Below, piece by piece: positions 1 to 7,682 of a stretch of 64,000 nucleotides of DNA; position 1 is the first letter of the stretch; each line of letters opens with the position of its first letter. The notes beneath the pieces were generated by a model. It had not been told where the DNA came from. It did no database searches and saw only the letters and a list, made by a program, of their open reading frames with translations. The position numbers were made by a program, and so were the translations under genes. The stretch covers positions 1-64,000 of the forward strand of contig JAHZAY010000007.1 in the NCBI GenBank assembly GCA_019423685.1, in the 5' to 3' direction. The stretch is from Clostridiales bacterium (lineage in GTDB: Bacteria > Bacillota > Clostridia > Oscillospirales > Ruminococcaceae).

Positions 1-78
1 CGCGTCGCGGATTACATCCCGCGGCTTACAGCTGGCCAGCAGCAGGCACAGGCAGGTCACAAAAATAGCACGCTTCAA
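1..78 (-). CDS. Small lipoprotein, 3' part cut by window edge
   Basis: Twenty-six codons are visible, read leftward from a TTG start at 78 with AGGAGAG a few bases upstream. The N-terminus is a short basic stretch, a Cys/Leu-rich hydrophobic run and a lipobox (LASC, Cys17), so the product is probably membrane-anchored. The start overlaps the stop region of the preceding gene, which implies translational coupling. The function cannot be read from this fragment. It belongs to the leftward gene set of the integrative element. Confidence 0.5.
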   Translation of the reverse strand, partial: MKRAIFVTCLCLLLASCKPRDVIRDA

Positions 79-79
79 A

Positions 80-238
80 TTATCTCTCCTCTTTCTGCGG
101 CGATTTTCCCTTCTCACTAGACTTCTGACGAAGCACCGCTTCCGCTACAATCCGGCATGCCTCCTGTTGGGGCTCAAACTTGGCATCCAGTGGCACTGGC
201 TTTCCGTCGTGGGTTTTCAGCTCAATTTTAAATTCCAT
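80..238 (-). CDS. Small hypothetical protein (52 aa)
   Basis: An ATG at 238 is preceded by GGAG, which lies at the end of the upstream XRE-like gene. The frame is open to a TAA at 80-82. The 52-residue product is charged and soluble: an acidic/hydrophobic N-terminal half (MEFKIELKTHDGKP) and a Lys/Glu-rich tail. I do not recognise a family. Its packing (2-nt gap from the gene before, overlap with the next) argues that it is a real member of a phage-like operon. Confidence 0.5.
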   Translation of the reverse strand: MEFKIELKTHDGKPVPLDAKFEPQQEACRIVAEAVLRQKSSEKGKSPQKEER

Positions 239-241
239 CTG

Positions 242-721
242 CTATGCTCCTTTCCTGATTCTCAGCTGCAGCTCTGCGATGCAGTGGGCGATGTTGTCCA
301 GCAGCATCATGCTTTGTTCAAGCTGCTCATATTCATCCGGTGAGATCTGCCCATCCGCTACGATGGAGAGCAGCTGTGCACCTGCGTCCTCTCCCAGCTG
401 CATCGACGCCAGAAACTGGACGACTGCCCTGTCAAGTGTCTTGAGCTTTGGCTCCTGATAGCACAGGTCTCCCAGCGGGCACTCGTTGTGGCAATAGTAG
501 GAGAGCAGCTCCGGCGCGTTGTAAACCTCTGCCATCTTGATGACGACGTCCACCGGCACGACTTTGGTAATTCCCAGCTCATAGTCGGCCAGCGCGGACG
601 GCGAAACACCGATCAGCTCGGACGCTCCTTCGCGGCTATTGAGTCGGTCGTTAAACTTCGCTGCCTCTTTCCTTTTCTGACAGAAGATGTTATTGGCAGC
701 TTTCGTTGGATTTTGTCCCAT
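242..721 (-). CDS. XRE-family helix-turn-helix protein with Cys motif
   Basis: The 159-residue protein starts at an ATG with GGAGG upstream. Residues about 18-68 resemble an XRE helix-turn-helix (EGASELIGVSPSALADYELG). A Cys cluster follows (C77-x3-C81-x5-C87, in HNECPLG), which could bind a metal. The C-terminal half is predicted helical. Such proteins are common in mobile elements of Clostridia, usually with unknown targets. It sits inside the leftward early operon, so it is more likely an accessory regulator than the master repressor. Confidence 0.7.
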   Translation of the reverse strand: MGQNPTKAANNIFCQKRKEAAKFNDRLNSREGASELIGVSPSALADYELGITKVVPVDVVIKMAEVYNAPELLSYYCHNECPLGDLCYQEPKLKTLDRAVVQFLASMQLGEDAGAQLLSIVADGQISPDEYEQLEQSMMLLDNIAHCIAELQLRIRKGA

Positions 722-766
722 TTTGTTTTACCTCCTTGGTTGGTAGAATAGAGTCAGTATCAAAGG

Positions 767-1003
767 TCATTTCTGCATATTGAAAAAATCCTTGATAGGA
801 CGAAGGTCTGCTTTCATCTGAACACGCCGAATCGCCTCTTGCAGAATGCCAATAACATACTTTGATGAAATATGTTCTGCGTCTTGATCCCCTTCGGAAA
901 TAATGTCAACAACCACTTTAACCGCAGCGATAACAGCCTTTTCTCTGGTCTGACTATGCAGATGGATTTTTTCCATATCTTCATTTCCAGTTTTTAAGAC
1001 CAT
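767..1003 (-). CDS. Hypothetical protein of integrative element
   Basis: I chose the ATG at 1003 because GGAGGAC at 1011-1017 sits eight bases upstream; a TTG at 1021 is the other possible start. The product is 78 residues, mostly helical, with no membrane segment and no motif that I recognise. It follows the coiled-coil gene at 1005-1412 with essentially no gap, so the two are co-transcribed. Confidence 0.5.
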   Translation of the reverse strand: MVLKTGNEDMEKIHLHSQTREKAVIAAVKVVVDIISEGDQDAEHISSKYVIGILQEAIRRVQMKADLRPIKDFFNMQK

Positions 1004-1004
1004 A

Positions 1005-1412
1005 TTATTTGTCCTCCGCAACTATAAGATCATAAAGTCTTGCCTTTAATCTCATGATAAGATTATCCCTGTCCTCTATATCGCTTTTTGCATATTTTAA
1101 CTGACATCTTAGAATATCGATAGTAACGCGGTCCTCAAGATGTATACTTCTCATGGCTTCGAGAGTTGCTCTAAGTTCCTCGCTTTCGGTTATCAAATCG
1201 TTCTCGTCTTTGCAGACCGATTCTTCAACCTGTACATCGAAGGACGTCTGTTCAGTGGGCTCTATGCTTAATTCCATTTCTTCTGGCAGCATAGTTTTAC
1301 TATTTATGTTATTCACAACATGAATCTCCTTTAAATCCGTTATGTTTATAGATAGCAGTTTCTCTATTTTCCCTGTCTCTGAAACCGAGAACATCATTTC
1401 TTCTAAAATCAC
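1005..1412 (-). CDS. Hypothetical protein with coiled-coil C-terminus
   Basis: This is a 135-residue acidic protein. Residues about 75-130 are rich in E, L, R and K with heptad-like spacing and look like a coiled coil. The GTG at 1412 has AAAGGA upstream; an in-frame ATG at 1397 is an alternative start. No enzyme motif is visible. The AT-rich codon use differs from the chromosomal genes further right, as expected for acquired DNA. Confidence 0.45.
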   Translation of the reverse strand: MILEEMMFSVSETGKIEKLLSINITDLKEIHVVNNINSKTMLPEEMELSIEPTEQTSFDVQVEESVCKDENDLITESEELRATLEAMRSIHLEDRVTIDILRCQLKYAKSDIEDRDNLIMRLKARLYDLIVAEDK

Positions 1413-1481
1413 TCCTTTTTCCTTTTAATTTCGACGCAACAGCTCGTCCACGGAACAATTCAGGGTGCGAGTCAAGAGTAA

Positions 1482-1682
1482 TTAACTCTGTTTTGTCTTT
1501 TCAGCGATCATCCTGTCCAGTGCCGCTGTAAAAATAAGTTCAGCGTGCTTCGGATTTTTCTTTCCGCTTAAAATGGCACTGACATATCTGGGATGGTATT
1601 CTAAATATTCTGCAAGTTCATGAACTTTGATCCCATACAGATGCATCTTGCCCACTACTTCTCCTGTCCATTTTGCTGGCAT
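1482..1682 (-). CDS. Small XRE/Cro-like DNA-binding protein
   Basis: This 66-residue protein starts at an ATG with AAGGAAGGTG upstream; a start 18 nt earlier is possible but lacks a good ribosome site. The core (VHELAEYLEYHPRYVSAILSGKKNP) reads as a compact helix-turn-helix of the Cro/CI type. It is the first gene of the leftward set and faces the rightward repressor at 1899 across a region with five operator-like repeats. That is the classic place for a Cro-like or excision-control protein. The role is inferred from position and fold. Confidence 0.65.
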   Translation of the reverse strand: MPAKWTGEVVGKMHLYGIKVHELAEYLEYHPRYVSAILSGKKNPKHAELIFTAALDRMIAEKTKQS

Positions 1683-1710
1683 TTCTTCACCTTCCTTCAT
1701 TTTTATAAAA

Positions 1711-1862
1711 GTTGACCATAGTAAACTTTTGTGATATTATAAAAATGCGGAATCCACTTAGATGATTTTAGTAACCACATGTTTACTTTGGTAAACTATT
1801 GTGTCTTTATTATATGATGATTATAGTAATCAGTTAAGAGCAATATGTGTCTTTTAGTAAAC
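1711..1862. promoter_or_regulatory. Five-copy operator array between divergent regulators
   Basis: Five 16-bp sites share a 4-bp spacer and a right arm GTAAAC or a close variant. They are 1711-1726 (GTTGAC-CATA-GTAAAC), 1761-1776 (GATGAT-TTTA-GTAACC), 1781-1796 (GTTTAC-TTTG-GTAAAC, perfect palindrome), 1816-1831 (GATGAT-TATA-GTAATC) and 1847-1862 (GTGTCT-TTTA-GTAAAC). They fill the gap between the small Cro-like gene and the XRE repressor. They are the likely operators of one or both proteins. Confidence 0.6.
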
Positions 1863-1898
1863 TTTTTCTATTGTTCACAAATTTAAAGGGTGATTATT

Positions 1899-2249
1899 GT
1901 GTTTTTTGATAAATTTTCTTCTTTATGTAAGGAGAAAGGAATCAGTTGCTCTAAAGCAGTTGAAAGTATTGGTTTAAATCGTACTGTTGTTATCAAATGG
2001 AAAAATGGTTCTATTCCTTCTGGAAGTACATTGACAAAATTAGCAGCTTATTTTGATGTGTCTGTCGATTATCTTCTTGATAAAATAGACCCTAAAAAAG
2101 ACGACAGCACCAAAGCGCTGCCGTCCGCCGATCTCCTTTCCCCACCCCGAAAGCAGCTGGTTGAATTTGCCGAATCGCTGACGGATGATGAGATAAATAA
2201 GGTCCTGAGCTATATTCGATTTGTCGTATCGGAAAGAGATGAGAAATAA
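1899..2249 (+). CDS. XRE-family transcriptional repressor (CI-like)
   Basis: The protein has 116 residues from a GTG at 1899, chosen because AAAGGG lies about 8 nt upstream; an in-frame GTG at 1890 would abut that site. Residues about 5-60 form a canonical XRE helix-turn-helix (SKAVESIGLNRTVVIKWKNG, then LAAYFDVSVDYLLD). The C-terminal 50 residues are a short acidic domain, not a LexA-type protease. It diverges from the leftward early genes across the operator array, so it is the probable maintenance repressor of the element. Confidence 0.8.
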   Translation: MFFDKFSSLCKEKGISCSKAVESIGLNRTVVIKWKNGSIPSGSTLTKLAAYFDVSVDYLLDKIDPKKDDSTKALPSADLLSPPRKQLVEFAESLTDDEINKVLSYIRFVVSERDEK

Positions 2250-2293
2250 CTCCTACAAGGCAAAGTCCCTTTTCTCCTCTCTAAAATAAAAAA

Positions 2294-2327
2294 AGCCGCT
2301 CTCGGGCTCCTACCCCCGAAAGCGGCT
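2294..2327 (-). terminator. Hairpin with T-tract on the minus strand
   Basis: The arms AGCCGCT (2294-2300) and AGCGGCT (2321-2327) pair, with further GC pairing inside. An A-run precedes the left arm, so a T-tract follows on the minus strand. It would stop leftward transcripts before they enter the repressor gene. No leftward gene ends immediately upstream of it. Confidence 0.45.
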
Positions 2328-2370
2328 GCTGGGGAACAGATGGTCTGCTCCTCCAAGGAAAACGTGTGCG

Positions 2371-2399
2371 TTCACATCCTCCTCATAATCTATTATAAT
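2371..2399 (+). promoter_or_regulatory. Sigma-A-type promoter for the PH-domain gene
   Basis: TTCACA at 2371-2376 and TATAAT at 2394-2399 are separated by 17 bp. They lie about 40 bp upstream of the ATG at 2437. Confidence 0.6.
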
Positions 2400-2436
2400 A
2401 GATTGGCAGAATTTGTCAATCGGAGGAGGAAAAGAT

Positions 2437-2811
2437 ATGATCGATTTTAAAAATGCAGAATATTTAAAATTAAAAGTGGTCCCCAATGAGACATTTGTCC
2501 CAATGATTGCCCCCATGTTTGTGGATGGTGAACATGCTATCCAAGCATTTCAAACCATTCGTGATGGTATTGTTTTTACCAATAAACGAATTTTCGCTAT
2601 CAACGTACAGGGTATCACCGGAAAGAAAAAGGATTTCACTTCCCTACCTTATAGTAAAATCCAAGCCTTTTCCGTCGAGACTGCGGGCGTTTTGGATTTG
2701 GATAGTGAATTGGAACTCTGGTTCAGTGGCCTTGGAAAGGTAAAATTTGAATTTACTTCAAATGCAGATATCTCCAGCATTTGTAAAACCATTAGCACTT
2801 TTGTTTTATAG
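2437..2811 (+). CDS. Bacterial PH-domain-like protein
   Basis: The 124-residue protein starts at an ATG with CGGAGGAGG upstream. The pattern of alternating beta strands (IRDGIVFTNKRIFAINVQG, then TSLPYSKIQAFSVET and LELWFSGLGKVKFEF) and a final helix fits the bacterial pleckstrin-homology family bPH_1. These proteins are small soluble scaffolds of unclear role. It has its own promoter and sits between the repressor and the recombinase, so it is probably cargo of the element. Confidence 0.65.
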   Translation: MIDFKNAEYLKLKVVPNETFVPMIAPMFVDGEHAIQAFQTIRDGIVFTNKRIFAINVQGITGKKKDFTSLPYSKIQAFSVETAGVLDLDSELELWFSGLGKVKFEFTSNADISSICKTISTFVL

Positions 2812-2826
2812 AATACATAAAAGAGG

Positions 2827-2853
2827 AGGCCCAGCAGATCACTCTGCTGGGCC
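2827..2853. terminator. Bidirectional hairpin between convergent genes
   Basis: GGCCCAGCAGA and TCTGCTGGGCC form an 11-bp perfect stem. It lies just past the PH-domain gene and overlaps the last codons of the leftward 51-residue gene. A pyrimidine tract with TTTT follows on the minus strand; the plus side is less T-rich. Confidence 0.6.
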
Positions 2854-2994
2854 TTCCTGTTTCTCCTTCTTTCCTTCCTCCACCGCTGCCTCGAACTCCC
2901 GTTTTGCGTACTCCAGCACCTCCTCGACCTCTTCATCGGTCAAGACGGAAGCCTCCGCGATCAGCTGCCGGAGCAGCTCTTCTCTGCTGCACAT
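2839..2994 (-). CDS. Small acidic helical protein (51 aa)
   Basis: A short frame starts at an ATG at 2994 with GAGGTGAGG upstream and ends at a TGA at 2839-2841, inside the hairpin. The product is almost all helix-forming and very acidic (LTDEEVEEVLEYAKREFEAA, then a Lys/Glu-rich tail). It has no known motif. The good ribosome site and amphipathic composition support a real gene. It converges on the PH-domain gene. Confidence 0.5.
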   Translation of the reverse strand: MCSREELLRQLIAEASVLTDEEVEEVLEYAKREFEAAVEEGKKEKQEGPAE

Positions 2995-3166
2995 ATCCTC
3001 ACCTCATTTCTGTTGAGGCAAGTATACCGCTTTTTTATCGCTGCGTACCGTTTTTGTTGGGAACTATCGCTTTTGGACAGAAACATTCGCACCTCTGCCG
3101 GAAAGCTGGTTGCTATGGGATATTTCCTCCCCTTTTGCTATGCTAAATTCACAGACGTCTGCGAAT

Positions 3167-3196
3167 TTGACACCTGATTTCACGCCTTTCTATCAA
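3167..3196 (+). promoter_or_regulatory. Probable promoter of the serine recombinase
   Basis: TTGACA at 3167-3172 and TATCAA at 3191-3196 are 18 bp apart, about 80 bp upstream of the recombinase ATG. The -10 element is only a partial match. Confidence 0.45.
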
Positions 3197-3277
3197 ATCA
3201 GGGACAAAATAGCATCCGCTGCGCTATACTGCTCACAACGGCCGTATTTTACAAGCAATACCAAAGGAGATGCTCCC

Positions 3278-4783
3278 ATGAAAAAGGCAGTAATCTATGC
3301 TCGATACAGCTCGGATATGCAGCGCGAGGAGTCCATCGACGCACAGGTGCGCGCCTGCACCTACTATGCCCATCAATATCAGTACGAGATCGTTCACGTT
3401 TATGCCGACCGTGCCCAGAGCGGAAAGCGAACCAAAAACCGCGAACAGTTTTTGCAGATGATCGCCGACGCTTCGGACGGCGGATTTGAGGTCATTCTGG
3501 TCCACAAGCTCAACCGCTTCAGACGAAACACGCTGGAAGTGCTGGAGTACAAAAACAGTCTGGAGGACATGGGGATCGAGCTCATCAGCGTGACGGAACG
3601 GCTGGAAAGCACGCCGGAAGGCAAACTCATGCTCATCATTATCGCCGGCATGAACGAATTTTACTCGGACAACCTCTCTCAGGAGGTCATGAAGGGACTG
3701 AAAGAAAACGCCTACCAGTGCAAATTCACCGGTGGGGTGCCGGCTCTCGGATACAAGGTCGATCCGGAGAGCAGAAAATTGGTGGTGGATGAGCAGGAAG
3801 CACCAATTGTCCAGCTGATTTTCCAGCGGTACGCCAGTGGCTGGGGCTATAACCTGATTATTGATGAGCTCACCCGCCTGGGCTATCGCACAAAATGCGG
3901 TAAACCATTTGGCAAAAACTCGCTATTTGAGCTGTTGCACAACGAAAAGTACATCGGGATATACACCTTTAACCGCGCGGCCAAACGCAAGCGGGACGGC
4001 ACCCGCAACTACCATGCAACCAAAGACCCCTCCGAGATTATCCGCATCCCAGGTGGATGCCCTGCACTGGTCGACAAAGAAACCTTTGACAAGGTGCAAC
4101 AGATCATGGTACAAAACCGTAAGATGAATCTCCAGCAGCATGGGCAAAAGCTCTACCTCCTGTCCGGAAAGCTGTTCTGCGCAAACTGTGGGGCGCGGAT
4201 GTATGGCAACTGCAAGACCGTCCGAGGAGAAGCTCACTTCTATTATGTGTGCTCCAACAGCTGGCGAAAACACAGCTGTACTGCCCGCCACATTCCCGCA
4301 GAGGAATTGGAAACTCAAATCATCGAGCTGCTGCAAAGCCGTATCTACAATTCGGACTTTCTGCAAAAGGTATCCCAGCAGTTACAAAATGATTCTCAAA
4401 GAAACCGGCAGCTTACCCAGCAACAGCGAGAATCTGCGGCCAAGCGCCTGCAGGCTGTCAACTTCAAAATCAAAAACTTGATGAACCTGTTATCAGAAGG
4501 AATCGAGTTTGAGGAGGTCAGCGAAACGCTCTCCAAACTAAAGCAGGAAAAAGAATCCTTGACTGCCACACTGGACACGCTGGACCATCTTCCTGACAGT
4601 GCTATGGAGGACAGCGAAACTATACCACAGAGGCTGGCTCGCCTATCCCTCCTGCAGCCATCCGAACAAGCTACCCTTCTGCGGCAGTACATCGACAAAG
4701 TGTTTGTGTTTGCCGAGAAGAAAAGCAAAACCCCCGCGACGGTTGAAATTCTGTTGCGCTCTGATCTCTTTCCAGATACATAG
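3278..4783 (+). CDS. Large serine recombinase (integrase/excisionase)
   Basis: The 501-residue site-specific recombinase starts at an ATG with AAAGGAGA upstream; longer upstream frames lack the resolvase start. Residues 1-145 are the catalytic resolvase domain, with YARYSS carrying the nucleophile (Ser11) and a Q-x-R-AC helix. Residues about 160-290 are the recombinase domain. A zinc ribbon follows (LFCANCGARM, later YYVCSN and C-TARH). The C-terminal third is a coiled coil typical of serine integrases. It probably integrates and excises the element at 1-4.8 kb. The attachment sites cannot be defined from one end. Confidence 0.93.
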   Translation: MKKAVIYARYSSDMQREESIDAQVRACTYYAHQYQYEIVHVYADRAQSGKRTKNREQFLQMIADASDGGFEVILVHKLNRFRRNTLEVLEYKNSLEDMGIELISVTERLESTPEGKLMLIIIAGMNEFYSDNLSQEVMKGLKENAYQCKFTGGVPALGYKVDPESRKLVVDEQEAPIVQLIFQRYASGWGYNLIIDELTRLGYRTKCGKPFGKNSLFELLHNEKYIGIYTFNRAAKRKRDGTRNYHATKDPSEIIRIPGGCPALVDKETFDKVQQIMVQNRKMNLQQHGQKLYLLSGKLFCANCGARMYGNCKTVRGEAHFYYVCSNSWRKHSCTARHIPAEELETQIIELLQSRIYNSDFLQKVSQQLQNDSQRNRQLTQQQRESAAKRLQAVNFKIKNLMNLLSEGIEFEEVSETLSKLKQEKESLTATLDTLDHLPDSAMEDSETIPQRLARLSLLQPSEQATLLRQYIDKVFVFAEKKSKTPATVEILLRSDLFPDT

Positions 4784-4789
4784 CCATCT

Positions 4790-4815
4790 AAGCCCCTATG
4801 GGGGCTTTTTCTTTT
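4790..4815 (+). terminator. Terminator after the recombinase
   Basis: AGCCCC-TAT-GGGGGCT is followed by TTTTTCTTTT directly downstream of the recombinase stop codon. Confidence 0.75.
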
Positions 4816-4938
4816 GCCCTGATTATCCCTCTTTTTCCAAAAATATGCTATGAAATTATCAGATTCTGCCAGTTTTTAACAAAAATAGGACAGGAACGCA
4901 AATTAATAGTATTATTTTAGCAAAAGGAGTCGATCTAC

Positions 4939-5049
4939 ATGATCAAAAGTTTACTGTCAAGAAAAATGGGAGAATTGCGCATTACCAGAACCGATCGTAC
5001 AGATTGTACTGTTTTGTGGCAAAAAAAATCCAGAATCACCAAAAAGTGA
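4939..5049 (+). pseudogene. 36-codon frame, possible remnant of an XRE gene
   Basis: An ATG at 4939 has a good AAAAGGAGT site. Its first residues (MIKSLLSRKMGELRITRTD) resemble the start of short XRE-family regulators, in which an LSR-TG turn would follow at this point. Instead the frame diverges and stops inside the tRNA terminator. It may be a gene cut or decayed at the edge of the mobile element, or simply a chance frame. The resemblance is judged by eye. Confidence 0.3.
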
Positions 5050-5057
5050 TTCTGGAA
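5023..5057 (-). terminator. Terminator of tRNA-Leu
   Basis: A perfect 10-bp stem (CCAGAATCAC / GTGATTCTGG) is followed on the minus strand by a run of eight T. It lies directly after the tRNA 3' end. Confidence 0.85.
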
Positions 5058-5061
5058 CCCA

Positions 5062-5147
5062 TGGTGCCGGTGGTGGGACTTGAACCCACACGGTATCGCT
5101 ACCAACGGATTTTGAGTCCGTCGCGTCTGCCATTCCACCACACCGGC
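5062..5147 (-). tRNA. tRNA-Leu (anticodon CAA)
   Basis: The 86-nt minus-strand gene includes an encoded CCA. The acceptor stem pairs GCCGGTG with CACCGGC. The anticodon stem ACGGA/TCCGT holds loop CTCAAAA, giving anticodon CAA, which reads UUG. A long variable arm (TTGGTAGCGATACC) and a T-arm with GGTTCAAGTCC mark it as a class II leucine tRNA. Serine recombinases usually do not target tRNA genes, so its closeness to the recombinase may be coincidental. Confidence 0.95.
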
Positions 5148-5160
5148 AAATTACTTATCT

Positions 5161-5189
5161 ATTATACCAGACTCCTGCACAAAATGCAA
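5161..5189 (-). promoter_or_regulatory. Promoter of tRNA-Leu
   Basis: On the minus strand TTGCAT (5184-5189) and TATAAT (5161-5166) are separated by 17 bp, a few bases before the mature tRNA. Confidence 0.7.
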
Positions 5190-5243
5190 GGGGTATTTTT
5201 CCAAAGCTGCCTGTTTTTTTGCATTTTCTTTCCTGTACAAAAA

Positions 5244-5270
5244 AAGATCCCCCCATTTTGGGGGGATCTT
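5244..5270 (-). terminator. Terminator of the oligopeptide-binding gene
   Basis: AAGATCCCCCC and GGGGGGATCTT form an 11-bp stem with an ATTTT loop. On the minus strand it is followed by a T-run. It lies about 30 nt after the stop codon of the gene at 5302. Confidence 0.85.
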
Positions 5271-5301
5271 CGATGCAATCGCGCGGTTTTTGCTAGAATC
5301 T

Positions 5302-7314
5302 TTAGGCTGCCAGGAAGTCTGCTTTAAACTGTTCCATCTCTTCGGTGGTGTAACCGTCTACAGAGGTCTCCCAGTTCTTCATCTTGTTGTTCTGGCATCC
5401 AAACATGGCGTTGCACTGGCTGTACAGGTTGATCTTGCTCAAGCACCAGCCTACATCATAATAGGTAGGAACTACGATCGCGTGCTGGATCAGATAGGCC
5501 TCTGCCTCAGCATAAGCCTGGTAACGGGCATCCAGATCCTCGTGGATCGAGTCGGCCGCATCGACCATCTCGGTCAGGGTGACAAAGGTGTCGATCAGGT
5601 TCTGGGTGTTCTCGTTGGCCTCCACTTCGTTGATGTAGTTGTAGGAGTTCGGGAAGTAAGCGGAATCGTTGCCGTAGGTCATCTGGCCCAGATAGTTCTG
5701 CGGATCGCCGTAGTCGGCGCCCCAACCGGTCTGTACGACAGAGTGCAGATGAGGCTTGTAAACCTCCTGGGTTGCACTGGATACATAGGTCTTGATGTTC
5801 AGCTGAACGTAGTCGTCACCCAGGCTGTTGGTGAAGCACTGGGACATGACGTTGGCGTTGTCCAGAGCGGTCTGGTTGGAAGCGGAGATGTAGAAATCTG
5901 CCTGGATCGGGAACTCTACGCCAGCAGCGGTCAGTTCCTCGATGGCCTGCTGTTTATACTGCGCAGCAAGGTCGGAATTCAGGCGGGCGATGGTCTCGCC
6001 GTTTTCTTCGATGCCCAGTTCCTGCTTAACCAGTTCGGTATAGTCGGTGCCGTCAGAGGTGTAAACCAGGCCCTTCATGGTGTAGCAGTTGTTTTCACAG
6101 CTCATCGGGTTGATGGCGTTCAGGCGGGAGAAGTACTCCTTGAGGTCCAGTCCGTAGTACCAGGACAGGCGGAATGCTTCGTTTGCGACGGCCAGATTCC
6201 AGTTGGTGTCCGGGGTGCCGTCCTCTTTGTTCTTGGCAAAGTTAAAGTGCAGCTGCCAGGAATATTTGGTTGGAAGCTTCTCGACCAGGTAGTCGTGGAG
6301 CGGATTGGATGGATCGTTGTAGATGGTGGTCAGGTTGCTCTCGGTCAGGCCGACATAGTCCAGCTCGCCGGACTGGTACAGCTGGAAGGCGATGTCGCTG
6401 GACTCCACCATCTTAATGGTGACGGTGTCAAAGCGGCTGCATTCGGTGTCCCAGTAGTTCGGGTTCTTGGTCTGCACCTTCTCGTTGCCCTGGATATAGG
6501 AGGTCATCAGGTACGGTCCGTTGTACCACATATTCTCGTTGTTCATGGCGCGGGTAGCGTCGATGCCGCCCAGCTCATCGATCATCGCCTGGGAGATTGG
6601 GAACAGGCAGGCGTAGGTCGCAACCGAATCAAAGTACGGTTTTGCGTTGATGCAGTGGTAGATGATGGTGTGGTCGTCCGGGATCTCCATGCCGACCATC
6701 TCCATGAACTTGGAGCCCTCGCCTGCGGTGAGCGCATAGGCCTCTTCTTTGCTCAAGGTCTTGGTGTATTCATAGTACTCGTCAGCGCCCTCGATCATCT
6801 CGATCGGCATCGAGGTGTTGGCCGAGTCGTTCTTGTGGAAGTTGAGCACCCACTCCAAGCCGGAAGCAAAGTCCCAGGCGTTGCAGTCGGCCTTCTCTTC
6901 CCCGTTAACGTCTACCCACTTGACCCCATCGCGCAGCTTAAAGGTCCAGGTCAGGCCGCCGTCCTCGGTACCCCACTCCTCTGCTATGCTGGCAGTCGGC
7001 ACACCGTGGGTATCTACCTCCAGCAGGCCATCCCAGTTGTTGCACAGCACGTCAAATTCCTTCTGGCTCTGTGCATACAGGATGTTGAATGTCTCCATCT
7101 CGTTGATGACTGTCTGCGACATGTACAGATCTTTAATCGGTTCATGCTCGGTGGCCTCAGCTGAAGTCTCCCCCTCCTGCGCAGAGCCCGTATTTGCGTC
7201 CGAGGAAGATGTTCCGGAATCGTTCGTTCCGCTTTCGCTGCCCGCATTGCAGCCTGTCAGTGCAAAAGTTGCAGCAAGCGCCAACGCGAGCAGTTTGGTC
7301 ATCGTTTTTTTCAT
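5302..7314 (-). CDS. ABC transporter oligopeptide-binding lipoprotein
   Basis: The 670-residue extracellular solute-binding protein belongs to family 5 (OppA/DppA type). Residues 1-22 are a lipoprotein signal (LTGC, Cys22), followed by a Ser/Thr/Gly linker. The mature part has the expected features (EEWGTEDGGLTWTFKLRDGVKWVD, later a TGWGADYGDPQNYL segment). It would capture peptides at the membrane and hand them to a permease. No permease or ATPase gene is nearby, so it is an orphan receptor that must use a transporter encoded elsewhere. The start has AAGGAGGT upstream. Confidence 0.9.
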   Translation of the reverse strand: MKKTMTKLLALALAATFALTGCNAGSESGTNDSGTSSSDANTGSAQEGETSAEATEHEPIKDLYMSQTVINEMETFNILYAQSQKEFDVLCNNWDGLLEVDTHGVPTASIAEEWGTEDGGLTWTFKLRDGVKWVDVNGEEKADCNAWDFASGLEWVLNFHKNDSANTSMPIEMIEGADEYYEYTKTLSKEEAYALTAGEGSKFMEMVGMEIPDDHTIIYHCINAKPYFDSVATYACLFPISQAMIDELGGIDATRAMNNENMWYNGPYLMTSYIQGNEKVQTKNPNYWDTECSRFDTVTIKMVESSDIAFQLYQSGELDYVGLTESNLTTIYNDPSNPLHDYLVEKLPTKYSWQLHFNFAKNKEDGTPDTNWNLAVANEAFRLSWYYGLDLKEYFSRLNAINPMSCENNCYTMKGLVYTSDGTDYTELVKQELGIEENGETIARLNSDLAAQYKQQAIEELTAAGVEFPIQADFYISASNQTALDNANVMSQCFTNSLGDDYVQLNIKTYVSSATQEVYKPHLHSVVQTGWGADYGDPQNYLGQMTYGNDSAYFPNSYNYINEVEANENTQNLIDTFVTLTEMVDAADSIHEDLDARYQAYAEAEAYLIQHAIVVPTYYDVGWCLSKINLYSQCNAMFGCQNNKMKNWETSVDGYTTEEMEQFKADFLAA

Positions 7315-7415
7315 GCAATTGACCTCCTTTTAAGTTGGGCTTTTTCCAACAAACCCCTTCATAAAAGGTGGCTTTGTTGTGAAAGCATCGTTTATTTTTT
7401 AAACGATTTATAAAC

Positions 7416-7444
7416 ATTATAGTAAATTTGGAAATATTTTTCAA
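7416..7444 (-). promoter_or_regulatory. Promoter of the oligopeptide-binding gene
   Basis: TTGAAA (7439-7444) and TATAAT (7416-7421) are 17 bp apart on the minus strand, about 100 bp from the ATG. The 368-bp gap 7315-7682 otherwise holds only AT-rich DNA and the terminator at 7601. Confidence 0.7.
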
Positions 7445-7600
7445 TAGCAAAAGTAAGTTTTTGTAAAATATGTTGCATATTTTGCCTTGCTTTTAATAGA
7501 ATAACATGATGTTTTATTTTAAAAAGACTCTCTTTTTGGATTTTTTTGTCTTTTCCCCCATAATTATAGCTGCATTAAAGAAAATCAGATTATGCAAATA

Positions 7601-7630
7601 GAGCTCTTTCCACATTAGTGGAAAGAGCTC
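7601..7630 (-). terminator. Terminator of the cobalamin operon
   Basis: GAGCTCTTTCCAC and GTGGAAAGAGCTC form a perfect 13-bp stem with loop ATTA, about 50 nt after the cbiC stop. The T-tract on the minus side is short (TATTTG). Confidence 0.6.
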
Positions 7631-7682
7631 TTCTCTAGAAACTTTGTGCGGTTTTTACTTTGCTTTTTATACCTGCGGCCCC

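Noticed and set aside
5290..7164. Long plus-strand frame opposite the oligopeptide-binding gene
   Set aside because: It is antisense to a well-supported lipoprotein gene and reads as biased Val/Gly/Leu sequence without a ribosome site or motif.
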